Part shown: one piece after another, positions 23,712 to 35,243 of the stretch
Numbering within the stretch: the first letter of the stretch is position 1
Layout: each line of letters begins with the position of its first letter
NCBI RefSeq assembly: GCF_017562075.2
Contig: NC_054085.1
Coordinates: 4,368,566 to 4,432,565 of the forward strand
Length of the DNA: 64,000 nucleotides
Direction of reading: 5' to 3'
Source of the DNA: Anopheles merus
Taxonomy: Eukaryota; Arthropoda; Insecta; Diptera; Culicidae
Made by a program: the position numbers and the translations under genes
The notes under the pieces: model-generated
What the model saw: the letters and a program-made list of their open reading frames with translations, nothing else
Database searches by the model: none
What the model was told of the DNA's origin: nothing

Positions 23712-25680
23712 TTTATTTGTTCGTTTTGTGCTTTTTTTCTTTTTTTTTTAATTATTACACTTCGGTTGTATTCACACATTTCGGAGAAGCGCTCTGTTAT
23801 TTGCAAATCTGATTAATTTGATGGAATGATGAACAGCAAACTTCAAACTATTATATTTTAATATCTGTTTTTTTTTCATATTCGAAAACACTATTGTTCT
23901 TTATTAAGTTGGGTATGATATTTAAATATTCTACATATGTGAGAGCTCATAAGTACATGGTACATAGGGGCTACATGGTGTTTTTAATTTTTTTAAAGTC
24001 ACAATTTCAGTGATGTCCTTTGAGTTTGTCATTGCATAATATTTGCTGAACTGAATTTTTCATTTATTAACATTATATGCAGTGATATGAACATGAAGTT
24101 TGTCAAATGGATACTATTCTTTTGGGAAATCTAAGCACGAGATGGGTGTAGTAGTAGTTGCTTTTTTGTTTTGTTTGTACATGAAAATGTTATTACATTG
24201 TGCAATTTTACAATGGGTCCGTATGCATACTCTCCTCATTGGTTTTACTAATTTTTCTATTTGCTTTGCCGATTTGTATTTTAGATAATTATGTGCCTTT
24301 AAATTTTCTAGAGGGAAAAATTTATAAAAAAAAAATCACCGCTAAAATTTTTTTGTTTCTAATCTAATTCTAGCATGAGATGGGTGTTCTATTTGAAAGA
24401 GCATTGAAAGTTATCACGAGCTATATAATTGTTCCAAGTGCTTATGGCTAAAAGAAGGCATGGACGCCCAGAAAAAGATTAAAAAACAAAATAAGTGCCA
24501 TAAAACTATTAAACTAAAGTAAGTAATTTTGCTTCGGACCCAAGCTTTGGAGTTTATTTCAACTTACCTGAATTTTCATTGAATATGAGAATATTTTAAT
24601 GTTAAATCTTAAAAAAACTATATCCAATAAGATACATTCACGTGGATGGCCGGAGGACGAAAACTAATGTCGTTTTTGTTTCTCAAAAGGTTTGGAATTA
24701 TATATAAGGCATAAAATTATATATTCTGAGTGAAACAGAATGTTCGTTAACTATTTTCTTATTTTGTTTTCAAAACTATCCACAAGGTTTCCCGTAGTTG
24801 GTGGAACTAATTAAAACGAATTGCAAGCAAACAGTTTAAGATGGAAATAAGCATATAAATCTTAAGTTAAACTTCAATTCAGTTAACGTTCCTTTAATCG
24901 TATTAAAGTATAGCCCCTTTTGAATTACGAAATATTTTATTTGCTATTTTACCGCCAGAACCACATCAAAACTTCTTTTCAATTATTTATGTTAATTTGA
25001 TTTGCATACAATTATTCGTGAAATGCATGCGGTGTAAGTAAGCAGTACTTCCAGCTACTGTCATGTTTCTTTAGTTGTAACTGACTATAAGCTAGTCTGT
25101 TACTACTGCAAGCAGATTTTTTTTACGTTCCCATTGCCATTAAAGACAAAACAAACTGACAAAATGCAAACGGTCAAAATGGGTTGTAATGCTGGATAAA
25201 AATATAGCATTTTGTTCTTGGCTCCCATCATGCTACATTCAATATGAATATATTAACACCCCATAGTGGCGTCACGGCCGTTAAGTTGAATGGTAGGGAT
25301 TAGTTTTGGCAAGTAATTCTCGAATTTATGTGTCTGGCAAAAGTATTAACACCAATAGCGTATCGTCCTTACGGTTAAATGGATATCACGAAGCATTTGC
25401 CAACATGTTTGGAGCATGTGCATTTAGAAATGAATGCTAGATATGCAATGAAACTGAAATAAATGTTGATAAAAATCCATAAATGCAATGCCAAATGATT
25501 CATAAAAAAATATACCGATGTAATGATTAAGTTCTTGTGCCACTACTATTTATTATGAAAGGCCAAAATTAACTTAAGTAGCAAGTAGGATTAAAAACTT
25601 TAATCCAGTATAAGAATCCAGTATAGTACTCCTGTACTATAAAAAATAAATAAAAAAAGAACGGATTATTCAGCAATGCA
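23712..25680. other. Non-coding stretch
   Basis: AT-rich. GAGATGGGTG appears twice within related context (24139 and 24377). No supported gene. Confidence 0.45.
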
Positions 25681-25691
25681 TTAAGAAGTCG

Positions 25692-25879
25692 GGGCGATCC
25701 AATGGTACAGTCGTCGACTCGAACGATTCAATAACATGCACGTCATGGATTCCAGCCTAAAATGGACCCCCTCCCCCCTAGCAAAGATTGACTATCCGGT
25801 TGCGTGGTAATGAATTAAGTCTAGAAAGCCTTATATGCCAGCATGTCCGCGTAGGACATTACGCCGACTAGTAGAAGCT
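25692..25879 (+). mobile_element. SINE subfamily B
   Basis: The A-box-like TGGTACAGTCGTCGACTCG is followed by a mutated B-box region. The 3' half has GACTATCCGGTTGCGTGGTA and GTCCGCGTAGGACATTACGC, as in the copy at 4249. An 11-base duplication, TTAAGAAGTCG, flanks it (25681-25691 and 25880-25890). Confidence 0.85.
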
Positions 25880-25890
25880 TTAAGAAGTCG

Positions 25891-28511
25891 TCCTGCCTGA
25901 ATTAAAAAAAAGCCAAATGATATTTTTTTATAATATTTTTGCAACTTTACTAACATTTAACTTAAAGCAAAATGAAAAATGTGTCCAACAAAAAAATCTT
26001 AAACGACATCTGCACGGAAACAAGTAGCCAGCATAATTGATGTTTGGAATTAACGGCACATAAATCAAGCAGGCTTAAAACGTAATTTACCTCTCAGCTA
26101 TGGCAGATAGGCTTTCACAGGGGAAAGAAAAACGGGTATGAGAAAGAAAAAACCTTCAACTGAATGCTCTCATGTAGCTTTTCGCATATCCTTTATACTG
26201 CTTTAATAGCGAAATCATCGATGCATCAAATTACGCTACCGATGCATAAAAACTCGAAATGAAAGATTCTTGACCAGTTCACCATCTGATGCCCGGACAC
26301 GTGAACGAATGTGAGGCGAGATACAACTATCGGTTTGCAAAAGTCTGAAAGAATGAATGAAAAAAAACTATACCTCCTGTGAAATGTGCTACGCCGTATC
26401 CGCTACAGCAAAAACATCGCCATCTGCATGCTTTCTTTCTTTTGCAACGTTCCAATCAAGCCGATGTCGAAAGTATTCCTTTGCAGATGGAACAATTCTT
26501 GCGGTGGGTTCAGCTCGATGAGATAATTTCTTTCAGTCGGATACGGTTGTTATTTTGCTATTGGCACTCTCTTCATCTGTACGATTTGCACCTGACCGTG
26601 ACACGCCTGTACTATATATTTATTGCTTCCATTTCGCAACCTGAATAAACCGGAAACGATAAATAAAAGTCACAAAAAGGAATCTTTCATGACAACCGTC
26701 AGTAATACCCATAGATTTGTGCCCCATTCAATCAAGCTGGCCGCTCATGAGATTCCAATTTACTTTCCCTAAGATAAATAGCATCCATCATTCAGGGTCA
26801 AAATTTCTTTTGAAATGATGTGTGTGAATAATATCGTGTACCTTCTATCAATTATGTATCATTCCATTAGTAAATGTGGATGCAAAAACCTGGAAACAGC
26901 TTCTCAGGTACGATTGAACTAAATGGCTCTAGGTCGGACATGGAAAGGTAATCTGTACACAGTGCACAAAATATTCGCTAACAGAAAAACCAATCACAGC
27001 GTAAACGGTGTTAATTGCATCGTGAACTTAGCCTATAATTAAATCCCATCAATCATTTGCAGGCTTGTAATCAAATACAGTTCAGGGAACTGTTTACACA
27101 AACAAATAAATCCTCTCGCCGTTATAGTTTTGGGAGAAAACAACTGCTAGATACATAAATAGTTTCCCACAGCTTCGTGGCGAGATGTTAAGAAAATTTC
27201 CATCCGACTTAATTTGGGCGGCTTGGCCGCAAGCCAGAATAACATACTGCTACGCTTTGCTATTGACTTGTATCGATTTGGTTAGGGAGCACATTTACAT
27301 CTTATGGTGCTCCATGAGCGTAAGCGATATGTTTGTTGGATTATTTTCTCCCAAACCTGAAGCGAAATAATCTTCAAATTGAAGCTGTCTCGCACTCTTT
27401 CCAATACCAGTAATCGCCAGTCTTGGCCCAAAAGTCAAATGTAGTTCCAATCATGGACGTTCGTTTAAGTATCTGCCCTTTAGCATCGTCAAAACGGGTT
27501 GAGAGGTTTCGGTTACTGGCATCACATGTGCTTTGGCAGCAAGCTGAAGAGCTGTTCTTCCCTACGAGCTATGCTTCAGTGAGTGAAGTGGCAACATTTC
27601 CATCCAAAGTTCAGGATCTGTAAATGCACTGCTCTTGGCGATTGTAATTTGTGAAGTTTCAATATGCATGGATGATATTGAAACAAGCAGTATGCATCAT
27701 ATGTCTAATGTTTGGTGATGCAAACGAATTCGTTTCGAAGTACCTATGCCAATCCATATTTCAAATGAAAAAAAAAATCATTCAAAATGTATTAACTCAT
27801 GCATTTTCACTGATTTTTGCTTCAAAGTAATGGTTGATATTCGCTAATGATAAAAATAATACAGACGATTGCAATTCTTAAGACTAGTGAACTTTTATGT
27901 TTCGATTATTTTTGCAAAATAAAATGATTTGATTCAAATTTAAATCATAATTTTACACATTTAAAAAGCTACATCCGCTGTCGGTTTTTGTCTTTTCTAA
28001 GGAATATAATACGTTGACCATACTTTTCTGACATGGTATAAGAAAAAGTTTCAAATTAGTTATTATCTTTTATTATCCTTTTAGTTTATCAAACAGCTCA
28101 ATTCTCTGTATATTTTACTCAGTAGATCCACTCGATGAAAGTCATCTTTTATTATAAACTAACCTTTATTATAAAGCTTCTACGGCTAAAATTGCTGAAA
28201 AAAACATTGATTGAAAAAAAGATTGATGCAAAATAAGAGTATATAACCCATTCAAAGATTGCACGAGTAAGACTTGGGCAGTGTTTTGGTTCTCGATTTC
28301 AATTCATGTGTTGTGTGTGGAGAGGATAAGGAAAATAAAACAATGCTAACGACACACTTTACAAACAAGCTTTCGTGGAAATCAGTAGTGTGCAGTACAT
28401 GCATTAATTATTTTCTTTTACTAACTTTTTTATACCATCATTTTTTATGGTTCAGACATTTTCTAAAAATCGAATGTTTAAGGATAAAAAAATCTATTAT
28501 TGGGGGCCTTC
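25891..28511. other. Non-coding stretch
   Basis: A somewhat GC-richer patch at 26380-26640 and 27180-27620 has short open frames, none recognisable. Confidence 0.4.
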
Positions 28512-28597
28512 ACAATTCTAGTCAGTTTTTTTGTATGGAGTTTGACAGTTGAAGGCTGAAATCATGTAAACACTCCATACAAAACCACACAAAAAAC
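28512..28597 (+). repeat. Hairpin-type dispersed repeat
   Basis: TTTGTATGGAGT and ACTCCATACAAAA face each other across about 40 bases and would form a hairpin. It is related in inverted orientation to 18355-18440. Confidence 0.65.
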
Positions 28598-28729
28598 TAG
28601 CCTGCGATTTTCAGGCCAGGAAATTTTTGCCTAAAAGCTAGAATTAGATTCGAGTACCTGATCGAAAACACGGGTTTGTTAACATTTATCCCAAGGTTCA
28701 TTAAAGAGACCAGGTGGTGAAATCTGGAA

Positions 28730-28880
28730 TCAAAGTGTATGTAGTCCAGGTGGTCTCATAGCATTTTTTTATAACCAAATTTGAATATCACTTTTTGACA
28801 GAACGAGTGAAAACTTTTGCTCCAACGAGCTTTCTGGAGGCTTGACGAATACTCAAAACACTCTTAAAATCTTCATTCAG
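28730..28880 (+). repeat. Dispersed repeat, second copy
   Basis: Same family as 17781-17930. It is bracketed by an inverted pair, ATCCCAAGGT (about 28688) and ACCTTGGGAT (about 28919), so the copy may lie inside a small foldback element. Confidence 0.65.
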
Positions 28881-29141
28881 AAGCAGAAGCGATAAAAATC
28901 AGCCTTCTAAATTCATACACCTTGGGATAAGCCCACCTGTATATTATACCGACTTAGATAGCTGCTTGAAAACTGCTATACAATGCAAACAGCTGACAGG
29001 CTGAAATTTCAGCCTACGAATTTCAAACGGAAAGTGCCCCATTATCATATTTGTTTTTGTAAAAAAATATATTTCAGTTTTTATTTCTTATAATTTAACA
29101 CCGCTACATGAATTCCTCTTTATTATATTAAGCTAGATAAT

Positions 29142-29352
29142 CAACCACTTTCCCAAACTCGATAGAAGATGAACGATAGTTGCCGTTGCCTAGATACAGC
29201 TGTTGCTTTAATTTATTTCATGAGTGTCCTGCTCAGTTTTGCATAGAATATGGCAAAATGTCTGAAAAACATCCAAGGAATCCACCATTTTATGTCATTT
29301 TTACAATCGCTACGATCGTTACCGAATTCTATCGAGTTTGGGAAAGTGCCTG
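29142..29352. mobile_element. Small MITE, 211 bp
   Basis: The ends read CAACCACTTTCCCAAACTCG on the left and, in reverse complement, CAGGCACTTTCCCAAACTCG on the right. Similarity continues through GATAGAA and a shared ACGAT block for about 45 bases. There is no coding content. AAT borders both ends, but a longer duplication is not evident. It ends 18 bases before the next element. Confidence 0.65.
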
Positions 29353-29370
29353 AATAAATTTGTAAGTCTA

Positions 29371-30977
29371 GGGTAAGTGTACCAATTATGGCTGCAATAT
29401 GTCATCAAGATACCGATTTTACGCCTGTAAAAATAAGTATTGGATAAAATTTTAAACTTATTTATGTTTTTATGTAGCCTACAATGTGTAGAACACGAGA
29501 GTATTTTTTATGTTGATTCAATGTTCAGCGAAACAACAGAAAATTACGATTAAAAATTGCATCTCAAGTTACCAATTATGGCTATAGTGTTCCTAGCAAT
29601 TCGCCATAGCTGTACCAATTGTGGTTGTAGGCCAAAACTCGTGGATATTTACACCAAAAATTACTTTGTGACATTGTTTTAACTGAAACCAAATAAAAAT
29701 AAGTTCACTGCACCAATATAACGTATGTAGCCACCATTAAATACGTAAAATTAACATTTTAAAATATCCGTTTTCTAACACTGGTTGTATTGATATCCAC
29801 GCTCAATTAATCGCACAATTGATGAGGCTTATCATACAAAATACTTTCGTACACATTTGACACCGTACTTGGACACACACCTGACAATCTTTCACATCAC
29901 CTGGAAGCTATACCGAAGCCAGCCACCGTTTCAGCGCGATACGAAGAGGAGCACAGACAATCAGGGTGGTCTGTTGGAATTTGTTTAAATAAAGAATCGT
30001 AGCCATAGTTCAACTATCTTCTGACCAAGATACTTCTAGCCAAGACTAGCACTAACTATCGATCAGGGAAGAACAAAAGCGCATTTGGCAATAAGGCGAC
30101 ACGAGCGGCTTCAGATTTTGCTTTCTTCGTATGAAAGTCATTCAAAGCTGTATTATTTTGATGAAACTGATTCGATTTCATTATACTGACTTTTCCACTG
30201 ATTACTGATTTGAACACTTTGCAAGAAAATGATGCGTAAAACACAAAATAACACTTTATATTGCGAAAATAACAACGAGAAACCCCGATTTGATCACTAG
30301 TAAACTACAATTGTCAACAAAGCATCCATAGCATACTGCGATATTTGGTACACCGAAGGTTAGTTGTACCAATTATGGACGTACAGAAAAAAGGCATATT
30401 TTCGATGAAATTTTGGTAAATTTTGATGCGTAGTCGTTAAATAACTAATATTTTGCACCAAAATGATAATTTTGAGATGAAATTATGGTTCTTCTTCTTC
30501 TTTTGGCTCAACAACCGTTGCCGGTCAAGGCCTGCATGTACCACACTACTTGTGGGTTTGGCTTTCAGTGACTTATTGATCCCCCCATAGCAGGATAGTC
30601 AGTCCTACGTATGGCGGCACGGTCCATTTGGGGCTTGAACCCATGACGAGCATGTTGTTAAGTCTACGAGTTGACGACTGTACTATGAGACCGGCGAAAT
30701 TATGGTTAGGTGCTTGAAAATCGCTAATATCCTACAGTGCTGCTCTTAGCAAAATGGTAAGAGATACCAAAAATCTTGCCAACACATTGTAAAGGGTGAT
30801 AGTTAACAAACGGAAGTGACCAGCATGGAACTAATGAAGCAAAAATGTGTTAAAATGTTCATATTTGAAAAGAAAAATCCTCCCGTGGTTTTAGAATGCA
30901 AAAACACTGTTTTAGAGCAAAAATAGTGTTCGCTATAGCCACAATTGGTGCTATAGCCCCAATTGGTACACTTACCC
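29371..30977. mobile_element. TA-flanked DNA transposon with nested SINE, 1607 bp
   Basis: Both ends begin GGGTAAGTGTACCAATT reading inward and both are bordered by TA (29369-29370 and 30978-30979), the target preference of the Tc1/mariner/pogo group. The motif CCAATTRTGG, or its complement, recurs inside near both ends (29381, 29570, 29612, 30367, 30941, 30958), suggesting subterminal binding-site repeats. Without the SINE at 30491 and its target duplication the element is about 1390 bp. No transposase block was recognised in any frame, so it is non-autonomous or badly decayed. A more diverged partial copy lies at 19663-19865. Confidence 0.75.
30491..30695 (-). mobile_element. SINE subfamily A nested in DNA transposon
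   Basis: A full-length copy on the minus strand: its GAA tail appears as TTCTTCTTC at 30489-30499, and the B-box complement GGGCTTGAACC is near 30640. Perfect 12-base duplications GAAATTATGGTT lie at 30479-30490 and 30696-30707. It inserted into the transposon at 29371-30977 and is therefore younger than it. Confidence 0.92.
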
Positions 30978-31189
30978 TATATCAATTTTTTTGTTTTTCT
31001 TTTAAAACTAATCGAACGTAAACTATATATTACTTCATTATTACTATTTTTTACGTTGTGCAATTTTAATTAATTTTGTTTGCCACATATCTGTATTATA
31101 TCTGTATATTTTGTAAATATTAAGTGGGCTTGCCTTTGAATTCATGGAACATTTTATACGTTTATTAATTCTTATACAATACACTAATT

Positions 31190-31335
31190 TATATTTCTAG
31201 GGTTTCTATTGTCCCACAGAGTTCACAATTCGGGGAAGCTACCATTTTCCAATCGGATATTTTTTCTCTATAAAGAATTTTGTTTTTTATGAGCTCATAA
31301 TGTAAACTTTGTTCCTGCGAATTCATTTCAATATT
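31190..31335 (-). pseudogene. Non-LTR retrotransposon ORF2 C-terminal remnant
   Basis: A minus-strand frame reads YELIKNKILYREKISDW and then SPNCELCGTIET over about 40 codons. The CxLCGxxET pattern is like the cysteine knuckle that closes ORF2 in many insect non-LTR retrotransposons. The frame degenerates soon after, and the rest of ORF2 is missing. Its place downstream (minus strand) of the ORF1 remnant suggests both belong to one internally deleted element. Confidence 0.5.
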
Positions 31336-31362
31336 ATTAGTATTTGAATATTTTTGCATGGT

Positions 31363-31373
31363 GGGGGGGGGGG
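31363..31373 (+). repeat. Poly-G run (11)
   Basis: Eleven consecutive G bases within AT-rich DNA. It lies between the ORF2 and ORF1 remnants. Confidence 0.95.
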
Positions 31374-31779
31374 AGTTTCTATTGATAGCAGATTTAGTTT
31401 ATATAGATATTTGGCTGTTTGTAGGTAGGAGATGTATGTTGAGAGGTGATTCGCTATTTCTGTGACTTTGGCTTGTATACATGGATAAAGCCGTGATAAA
31501 CGAGTTATGTTAGGAGGGTTAGGAATGAGTTCTATTGTTTTATTTGTAAAGGACATACTTTGTCTTTCCTTTTAATGTCTGTTGGCTAAAATGGTTTAAA
31601 TTAGTCTATGTGTCAACCCTCTTATTTATAATCTTTTATCGTAAACCACTTGTAAACATGCAACATCTAGATACATTAATCTAATTGTAGTTTGTTGCGA
31701 CTTCACTTTTGCCATGCTTGAAATATTGCACGTGTTTATAGTAGCGATGCGTAATCTTATGTTTATTTCACTAGGCATT

Positions 31780-32721
31780 TTAAGATAGACCGAGCGCAAG
31801 CGATGTTTTTCTCCCTCTCTCCGACGAAATGTCCTTTAAATTATCGTTATCACTGTCACTCACGGTTAATGCCTCAACTGAGAGAATCATACGCCGGTTA
31901 CATGAGCATAGCTGTGGATTGTTCGGTGGTGATGAGCCCGTTGTTTTACTTGTGCTGGAAGGTGATCGTTCAGCAGTTGATTTAGCTTGCGAGCAGAAAT
32001 CACTCTCAGCTATCGTTTTCTCTTTTGTGTCACTTTCTACTTTCGGCGATTTTTGATTGCTGGTGTGAGATGCAACCGCATCTGAGTAAGACTGTATTAG
32101 GGCGGTGACAATTCTGATCGCATGCGATTTTATCGGACGAGATTTATATGGGATTTGACAGATAATTTCGGACGTGCGATTACGTCGTCCGAAGTTATCT
32201 GTCAAATCCCACATAAAAATTTGACACGTTTTGATCCGACCATAATATGTGGCCAGTGTTGTTTCACCTTGTACAGTGATGTATCAATGCGAGTACGACC
32301 ATCCTTACGTAGTGATAGTCGTTTGGAAGGCCAGCACATAGGTATTTTTCACTAGATACCCTTGGCTAATTGAAAAAATCCTTGCGGTATTGAGCAAGCC
32401 TAGCGGTAATGCTTTTATCCGATGCACGGCTAGGTAAACCATGTAATTTGACCAACCTAGAGTTATCATCCATTTCCAACAAGATATTCCTCGTTTTGGC
32501 ATTTCATTGAATGCTTTCCGTCGTGTTCCTCGACGGTGCGCAGAGCAATACTCTGGTCCCTCACTTCGATGAAGACATTTGTGGATGAGGTTCTGTAGTG
32601 CATCCCCTCCAGCTGCTCGGTCACTAGTTCCAGCTTATCGTACACAAAGGCCGGCGGAGGCCGGCGGTCTGACCGGCACCTTCGAGAGGTCCAATTTGAT
32701 TGTACATGTTTGTGCCGTCAT
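31780..32721 (-). pseudogene. LINE ORF1 (gag-like) remnant, frameshifted
   Basis: The likely start is the ATG at 32719-32721 (MTAQTCTIKLDLSKV). After a frame change in a duplicated GCCGGCGG stretch, one frame reads AFVYDKLELVTEQLEGMHYR and on to VFIEVRDQSIALRTVEEH (about 32525-32650). A further frame change near 32485 leads to SRLVKLHGLPSRASDKSI, then SEKYLCAGLPNDYHYVRM and GETTLATYYG. This order (nucleic-acid-binding-like segment, then a GVR/YVRM-type turn, then YYGQ) is what I associate with mosquito LINE ORF1 gag-like proteins. The final frame, to a stop at 31780, is Ser/Lys-rich. A short palindrome interrupts it. Family recognition is from memory of pattern, not from a search. Confidence 0.6.
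32149..32214. repeat. 66-bp palindrome inside ORF1 remnant
   Basis: ATGGGATTTGACAGATAA and its complement face each other around an 8-10 base centre, with CGGACG/CGTCCG next to the loop. One arm differs by few bases. The arms interrupt the ORF1-like frame. It could be a tiny foldback insertion. Confidence 0.75.
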
Positions 32722-32978
32722 CCTCTCTACGCTGATTACTTTCTCACTGTAGTCTCTAACGTCTAGTCTCTCTGAGTTCTTAAGCCTAACTGAAAAAACA
32801 TTGCTTGAAATATTAATTCATTCAATGGAGATTGAGAGGGTGAATGAGTACTGGAATGAAATATGTTATTCGTCTAAAGTGAACAAGATGCACATGTTCA
32901 AGGAAATGCTGCTAACAAGTATTTCATAATTGAATTACCTAAGTAATTAAAAAAATTAACCAAACTATTAGAAAATAG

Positions 32979-33171
32979 CTGGTCTCGAGGTAAAGTCGTC
33001 AACTCGTACGATATAACAACATGCCCGTCATGGGTTAAAGCCCCAAAAAAACCGTGCCGCCATATGTAGGACTGACTATCCTGCTAAGGGGGGTAATCCA
33101 AAAGTCACTAAAAGCCACAACGATTGACCAAAAGATTGACAACGGTTGTTGAGTCCAAGAAAGAAGAAGAA
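32979..33171 (+). mobile_element. SINE subfamily A, diverged
   Basis: It keeps the A-box region and GGGTTAAAGCCCC in place of the usual B box, and loses about 15 bases in the 3' half. The tail is GAAAGAAGAAGAA. Approximate duplications TAGAAAATAG (32969-32978) and TAGAAAATTAG (33172-33182) flank it. Confidence 0.85.
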
Positions 33172-33501
33172 TAGAAAATTAGTTTAAAAAAGACCACCGA
33201 ATTTAGCCTGCCACAACTGTACGTATGGGGACGCCTAGTACCTCATATACCTGTATAACATGCAAAAAGTTGTTCAACAACAGTCAAATGCGTGAGACAG
33301 CTATGCTGTTTCAAAACATCTCAGGTGAGTTGAATGCTGTTCTATAAAAACTTCTTAGTCACTTTAATTAGTATTTTATTCTATTTTTTAGTTATATCAA
33401 TATCGACTGTACGTCGATCGATCTTTTAGAATGGGCTTAGGAAAAAATATAAAGCATATTACTATGTAGGTCTTTTATGAATTTAGAAAAAGGAGAACAT
33501 G

Positions 33502-33622
33502 TAAATATTTCTCTAATGGCAAGATGACGGGATAACGGATGGGCAGACGAAGCTGTGAGCCATGGCCGGTATCAGACACTACTGCAATCGGTAAAGACTG
33601 TAAAGTGTAAAGTGAGTAAGTA
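33502..33622 (+). mobile_element. RTE-like LINE 3'-end fragment
   Basis: The block CGGGATAACGGA, then CAGACGAAG, ending GTGAGTAAGTAAG, matches the last 120 or so bases of the LINE at 18594-19662, including the TAAG-type tail. It is a heavily 5'-truncated copy. AGAACATG occurs on both sides (33494-33501 and 33623-33630), a possible target duplication. Confidence 0.65.
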
Positions 33623-33630
33623 AGAACATG

Positions 33631-34981
33631 AACATGTATGCAATATTCCATAATCACTCTGGATTCCACTATCAAAAAGATCACAGAGACAGAGATGCTC
33701 TGGCAATAGTTACTGTTGTTTAAATTCATCTGAAAAAACTTGATATATATTTTTTTTCTTGAATTATGTGTCTCGGTTCCAGAAACCAGAGTAGCAAGTA
33801 ATATTTATTTTGGATGTTTTAATCTAATTAAAAGCTGTTCAAGATAATAGTCATATTTTATCATAGGCCAACTTTTAGGTTAATATATCTGAAATCGAAT
33901 TGCGTGAGTGCATGACATTATTCTGACAGCTCCTATAGCATCTAGCTTAGGGCAAAGTCTCTAGAAAACAAAATCTAGCTAAGGTAAATAGGCTTATGTA
34001 AGAGAGTTTCGCAAATACTCATTTTTACCTTGTTTTATATTCACTAAAAACGGCTTCGGCCGTATTGCTTATTTTGACCTCTATGAGTTGATGATTCTTT
34101 GAAACCCATAGTAGTTAATTATAAAAGGAAACTTCTTAGTTTAGATGTCTGGGGTGAATCGAGATGCCTCGAGGTATCGAGCTATATATTACTTAATCAC
34201 TTCTGAATAATCGTGATACCACGCCGGTTTAAAACCAATACAACCAATTTCGTGACAGTTTTGACTATAATAAAGCTCTCTTCAGACTGATAGGGCCCAT
34301 CTACAGAACTCTGTTAAGACTACTTGTTAAAACCATTTCTAGACCATTGAGATGTGAGGCGTAAATAAATTATCAAAATTACAGCTTATTGCAATGGATA
34401 TGTTCTTAAGACGGCAATGAAGTAATGATTGTGAAGTCATAATAATGGTGAAGAATTTTTTTTTGAATTAATATGTTGCCTTAATATTTTTTTCTGATTC
34501 TGAAATCGCTCGCGATTTCTGCTTATAATCCACGCCAAGAAAATTTCACTGTTGAAATACATTATAATAATTTAAAAAATATCAAAGCGCCTCAATTATA
34601 ATCAACTTTTTAGTTTAAAAATAAATTATTTTAAAATATAGTTTTCATTGAAACGCCCTCAATTTGCACAAAAAGCTTATTCAAGGCTGTGGCATAATAA
34701 ACATGACAGGAAAAACGTTTAAAAAAATGCCATTTTTTCTATTTGTCTTGTAAATTATGAATGGGTTTATCTACACATCAACATTGCTGACACGTTTTGG
34801 GTACTCAAATCAACAATCTTATGCATTAAAATGGATTCAATTGGCTTAAGATAAAGAGGACTTTCCTGATCACAAGTTCAGTCGATTTGTAGTGCTGTAT
34901 GTGTGGCTAAGATAGTTTTAAACAGCACATAGCTTTAGTAAGCGCTTGTGCAGACTAACAAGTTTTAACACTCTCCACGTA
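33631..34981. other. Non-coding stretch
   Basis: No gene or element recognised. GTTAAGAC/GTTTTAAC-type words become frequent towards the right. Confidence 0.4.
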
Positions 34982-35243
34982 CAGGTAGTGTCCGAGATAC
35001 GCGGATCCTGGTATATGCAAATTTACACAATCGTGGGTTTCTGAATTTGACAGTTCTTTGCACAAATTTTATTGATTTGGTACAATATTAGTTAATAGCA
35101 ACATGATTAAAAAACAAAAAAAATGTTTAGAATTTGAATAATAACCCCTCACTGCAAGCAAAAGGAAAAGAAACTTAAATATATAATGGCTGAAAACCGC
35201 TTCTTCAAGATTTGCGATAATAGCGTATCTCAGATACAGCCTG
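34982..35243. mobile_element. TA-flanked MITE, 262 bp
   Basis: Reading inward, the left end is CAGGTAGTGTCCGAGATACG and the right end CAGGCTGTATCTGAGATACG. TA borders each end (34980-34981 and 35244-35245). A small non-coding body with TA targets indicates a Tc1/mariner-type MITE. Confidence 0.8.

Noticed and set aside
31363..31556. 77-codon minus-strand frame between the LINE remnants
   Set aside because: It could be part of the decayed LINE but shows no motif, and it includes codons made by the poly-G run. It was not annotated separately.
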